Assembly: GCA_934427095.1 (NCBI GenBank)
Contig: CAKRYM010000016.1
Coordinates: forward strand, 1-16,438
DNA from: an uncultured Bacillota bacterium
GTDB taxonomy: Bacteria; Bacillota; Dehalobacteriia; UBA4068
DNA length: 16,438 nucleotides
Direction of reading: 5' to 3'
Part shown: positions 14,136 through 16,438 of the stretch, in pieces
How the letters are laid out: every line of letters starts with the position of its first letter
Position numbering within the stretch: position 1 is the first letter of the stretch
Translations under genes and position numbers: made by a program
Notes under the pieces: generated by a model
What the model saw: the letters and a program-made list of their open reading frames with translations, nothing else
Database searches by the model: none
What the model was told of the DNA's origin: nothing

Positions 14136-15123
14136 AATCCTTGTTTTTGTCTAAGCGGCCGAAAAGCCAAAGGACAGCTGGGAAGGCAGCGCCAGCCACT
14201 AACCAAATGATCCAGCTATAGCCCCAATTCCCACTCCAGAAGCTATAGCCCAAAAAGATGGCCACAATAATGGACCAATAGGCTGCGGTAAGGGTCTCCT
14301 CCCTATTTTGTTTTTCTTTGGCCGCCGGGGTGTATTCCCCTACTTGCAAAAGCTTGTCATAACTGCTAGAAAGGGTTTCACTGCGGATAAAGAGCATGAC
14401 GCCGATACCTACCAGGACCAACATAAGGGAAATCATGCTCATTAAGAGCAGCAGATTAGGCTGTTTATTGAAGAAAGTGCCATAGCAAATGGGCAACAGG
14501 GAGGCGATACACAGGCAAACCCCGGTGATATTCTGTTTAGCACGGATGCCTTGGGTTTGGGCCTTTTCCTGGGTAACCATTTGTTTCACACTGGGATCTA
14601 TGGTGAAGACTTCTTTTTCTAAATAGGCAAAGGATGAGGTTTTGCTAGCACAGAAAATAAAGATAGCCACAGCTATTGCCACAAAAAGCAATAACACAAT
14701 GATGCCGATACCTAAGGCGATATGCCCGGGCAAAGCGGAGCCGGGGGTTTGGCTGATGGCCTGGAGCAGCAAAAGGCAGATGGGGGAGAGAATGCACAAA
14801 TAAGTGGCTAAGGCCACTTTTTTGCTGGTAACTCTTTTGAGGGCGAGAAAAGCTGTGGCTTCTGCCAGGGTGACCTGTCTTATTGCCGGGGGGAGGGGGC
14901 TAGTTTTCGTATCTTCTGCTGTTTCCTGCTCTTCTTTCAGCAAATAGTCAATGCTGACGGAAAACAGTTCGGAAAGGCGGATAATTTTTTCCAGATCCGG
15001 CATGGATTGGGCGCTTTCCCATTTGGAAACAGATTGTCTGGTGACCTGGAGTTGTTCCGCCAATTCTTCCTGGGACCAGCCGGCTTTTTTTCGGAGTTGA
15101 ATCAGTTTGTCGGCAAAAATCAT
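14134..15123 (-). CDS. XRE-family regulator with six membrane segments
   Basis: 329 residues. Residues 5-62 form a Cro/C1-type helix-turn-helix: DKLIQLRKKAGWSQEELAEQ, then VTRQSVSKWESAQSMPDLEKI with recognition helix TRQSVSKWE. After a charged linker (64-100) come six predicted membrane helices at about 103-123, 134-158, 199-217, 223-246, 280-297 and 302-321. Such membrane-anchored XRE proteins are common in gut Clostridia and are thought to link envelope signals to transcription, but no ligand or target is known. AAGGAGA (15131-15137) precedes ATG 15123; the frame is open 31 codons upstream, but those would include the ribosome site and predicted promoter. Convergent with argG; not obviously linked to it. 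Confidence 0.85.
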   Translation of the reverse strand: MIFADKLIQLRKKAGWSQEELAEQLQVTRQSVSKWESAQSMPDLEKIIRLSELFSVSIDYLLKEEQETAEDTKTSPLPPAIRQVTLAEATAFLALKRVTSKKVALATYLCILSPICLLLLQAISQTPGSALPGHIALGIGIIVLLLFVAIAVAIFIFCASKTSSFAYLEKEVFTIDPSVKQMVTQEKAQTQGIRAKQNITGVCLCIASLLPICYGTFFNKQPNLLLLMSMISLMLVLVGIGVMLFIRSETLSSSYDKLLQVGEYTPAAKEKQNREETLTAAYWSIIVAIFLGYSFWSGNWGYSWIIWLVAGAAFPAVLWLFGRLDKNKD

Positions 15124-15161
15124 AGGGCTTTCTCCTTCTGTTATTGCGGTATGATGAATGA

Positions 15162-15190
15162 AGTATAACAATGGGCAGCAAGAAAAGCCA
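15162..15190 (-). promoter_or_regulatory. Possible promoter of the XRE regulator
   Basis: Minus-strand TATACT (15162-15167) preceded by TGT gives an extended -10; the -35 position (TGGCTT) is poor. An inverted repeat CAACC-GCT-GGTTG at 15214-15226, about 50 bp upstream, could be an operator, perhaps for autoregulation; this is speculative. Confidence 0.45.
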
Positions 15191-15306
15191 CCAATCGATA
15201 CCTTGCAATCTGTCAACCGCTGGTTGCAGTTAGGGAAAAGAGGGGTTTTTGGTTGAGAAAATCAAGTGCGGCACTCAGCCTGGGAAGCACCGGCGCAGGC
15301 AAGGCT

Positions 15307-16215
15307 TTATTCCGTAACGGTTAAAATAGGCTGATGATTGACCTTATCCCAAGTGAAAACGGAAGCCAGCTCTTTTGGGGTAATAGGCTCTGGCTTAGGC
15401 AATAAGCCGGCCAGAAAAGCCAATTTGCCTGTAAGCTCTGCCGGGGTGTATTTTTGCCGGAGCACCCCCATATCCAGGTCCTTTTCCCGTTTGCTCAGGC
15501 GGTGTCCATCTGGCGCCAAGAGCAGGGGCACATGATAATAGCAAGGATGGGGAAGCCCCAACTGTTCCTGCAAATAGAGCTGTCTGGGCGTGGAGCCCAG
15601 CAAATCGCAGCCGCGCACCACTTCATTGACGTGGCCTTCCCCGTCATCTACCACCACCGCCAGCTGATAGGCATAAGTACCGTCCGCTTTGCGGATCACG
15701 AAATCCCCGCAGTCAAGGGCCAGATTTTCTCGATATTCCCCCTGCAAGCCATCGACAAAGGAAAATTCCCGGTCCGGTACCACGAGGCGCAGGGAAGCGG
15801 GGGTGGTATGGGCAGCTTGTTCCGTTGGGGTGAGATGACGGCAAGTGCCAGGATAAATGGCGTGGCCGTCTGAAGCATGGGGGGCGGAAGCGGCATGCAA
15901 ATCCCCCCGGGTACACCAGCAGGGGTAAACCAGGCCCTTTTCTTGTAGAAAAGCCAAGGCTTGGTCATAGGCAGGGGTACGGGTACTTTGCCAGGGCATT
16001 TCCCGATCCCAATCCAAGCCCAGCCAGAGCATGTCCTCTTTGATGATTTCCGCATATTCTGCCGGGCAGCGCAGGCGGTCCAAATCCTCGATACGGAGAA
16101 TCATTTCCCCGTTGCGGCTGCGGATAGAGGTCCAGGCCAGCAAAGCGGAAAATAGATTGCCCAGGTGCATACGGCCGCTGGGACTAGGGGCGAAACGTCC
16201 GGTTAAGTGGGTCAT
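15307..16215 (-). CDS. gluQ: Glutamyl-queuosine tRNA(Asp) synthetase
   Basis: 302 residues, the length of a GluRS catalytic domain without its anticodon-binding half. By family it activates glutamate with ATP and attaches it to queuosine at position 34 of tRNA(Asp), not to the tRNA 3' end. Visible: GRFAPSPSGRMHLGN (6-20, HIGH-type motif HLGN), RIEDLD (41-46), the zinc site C99-W-C101 with Y121-P-G-T-C125 that marks this subfamily, LVVDDGEGHVNEVVRG-like loop (188-202) and RLSKREKD (239-246) replacing KMSKS. The ATG at 16215 has AGGAG (16223-16227) 7 nt upstream and begins the conserved domain; the frame runs open for 73 more codons but crosses a 15-bp hairpin and is not conserved-looking. No clear promoter or terminator was found for it; the hairpin at 16316-16348 may mean its promoter lies just downstream of that hairpin. 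Confidence 0.92.
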   Translation of the reverse strand: MTHLTGRFAPSPSGRMHLGNLFSALLAWTSIRSRNGEMILRIEDLDRLRCPAEYAEIIKEDMLWLGLDWDREMPWQSTRTPAYDQALAFLQEKGLVYPCWCTRGDLHAASAPHASDGHAIYPGTCRHLTPTEQAAHTTPASLRLVVPDREFSFVDGLQGEYRENLALDCGDFVIRKADGTYAYQLAVVVDDGEGHVNEVVRGCDLLGSTPRQLYLQEQLGLPHPCYYHVPLLLAPDGHRLSKREKDLDMGVLRQKYTPAELTGKLAFLAGLLPKPEPITPKELASVFTWDKVNHQPILTVTE

Positions 16216-16315
16216 GGGGGAGCTCCTTTTTGCTGATGGGGATAGTTTCGCGGTGAAAAGGCTGCTTCCTCCTGTGTGAAGCAAAGAAAAGGGAAACAGT
16301 AGAGAAAAGAGGGAA

Positions 16316-16348
16316 TACAAAAAGGGTGGCAGAGCCACCCTTTTTGTA
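16316..16348. terminator. Strong rho-independent terminator hairpin
   Basis: A perfect 15-bp stem (16316-16330 with 16334-16348) with a 3-nt loop AGA; GC-rich GGGTGGC core flanked by A5/T5 so that it can work in both directions. Most likely it ends a minus-strand gene lying to the right of the window. Because it lies upstream of gluQ on the same strand, a leader attenuator is the less likely alternative. Confidence 0.8.
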
Positions 16349-16438
16349 TGGAACGTCATGTGAAATTTGTATAAGGTATACTCTATGGCTAGCTTGAGGT
16401 AAGTGCTAAGATTTCGCCAAGATGTTATTATCATACAC
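16349..16438. other. Unassigned right edge
   Basis: 90 bp with no supported gene. Minus-strand frame 16438-16406 reads VYDNNILAKS then stop and could be the tail of a gene beyond the window, ending shortly before the terminator hairpin; too short to identify. An inverted repeat GTATA-AGG-TATAC lies at about 16368-16380. Confidence 0.3.

Noticed and set aside
15211..15216. Perfect TTGACA on the minus strand upstream of the XRE gene
   Set aside because: No acceptable -10 is found 16-18 bp downstream; the extended -10 at 15162 is better placed.
15231..15306. Terminator for gluQ
   Set aside because: Only weak 5-bp stems without a T tract can be formed, so no terminator is claimed.
16216..16434. 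73-residue N-terminal extension of GluQRS
   Set aside because: It crosses a 15-bp terminator hairpin; a good ribosome site and the conserved domain start are at 16215.

Overview
The window looks like a stretch of ordinary chromosome from a low-to-mid-GC Gram-positive (Bacillota) bacterium, most likely an anaerobic Clostridia-class or related gut organism. I base this on strong AGGAGG-type ribosome binding sites before every gene, many extended -10 promoters, a small CxxC protein resembling the DUF6472 family, a secreted protein with stalk (copper-amine-oxidase-N-like) repeats, a lipoprotein adaptor plus RND pump, and a membrane-anchored XRE regulator. Genus and species cannot be read from the sequence. 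No rRNA, tRNA, CRISPR array, insertion sequence or phage gene was seen.

Layout. 1-2050 (-): a large secreted protein (signal peptide, beta-solenoid-like region, stalk domains) whose 3' end lies outside the window. 2286-4134 (+): an ADP-ribose pyrophosphatase (nudF type), then an S-adenosylhomocysteine hydrolase of the short archaeal/Thermotoga type. 4170-5187 (-): a YfcE-type phosphodiesterase, a 59-residue cysteine-rich protein and a truncated GNAT acetyltransferase. 5287-10096 (-): a two-gene operon of a membrane-fusion lipoprotein and an RND transporter, with its own promoter, a structured leader and a terminator. 10267-12535 (-): a beta-decarboxylating dehydrogenase of the D-malate/tartrate type and an RlmL/YpsC-like rRNA methyltransferase. 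12859-14088 (+): argininosuccinate synthase, divergent from the dehydrogenase. 14134-15123 (-): an XRE regulator with six membrane segments, convergent with argG and sharing a bidirectional terminator with it. 15307-16215 (-): glutamyl-queuosine tRNA(Asp) synthetase (GluQRS). A strong hairpin at 16316-16348 separates it from whatever lies to the right.

The genes do not form one pathway. They are short independent units: nucleotide and SAM by-product clean-up (nudF, ahcY), RNA modification (RlmL-like, GluQRS), arginine biosynthesis (argG), organic-acid oxidation and export (MFP-RND). I saw no convincing undescribed multi-gene system. The most interesting signals are regulatory or small-scale: a 21-bp-phased array before argG that fits ArgR box geometry, a palindrome inside the efflux-operon promoter followed by a long leader hairpin, two mutually exclusive hairpins in the dehydrogenase leader, a heptamer tandem repeat just before the ahcY ribosome binding site, and an RND pump in which the second proton-relay aspartate is a cysteine.
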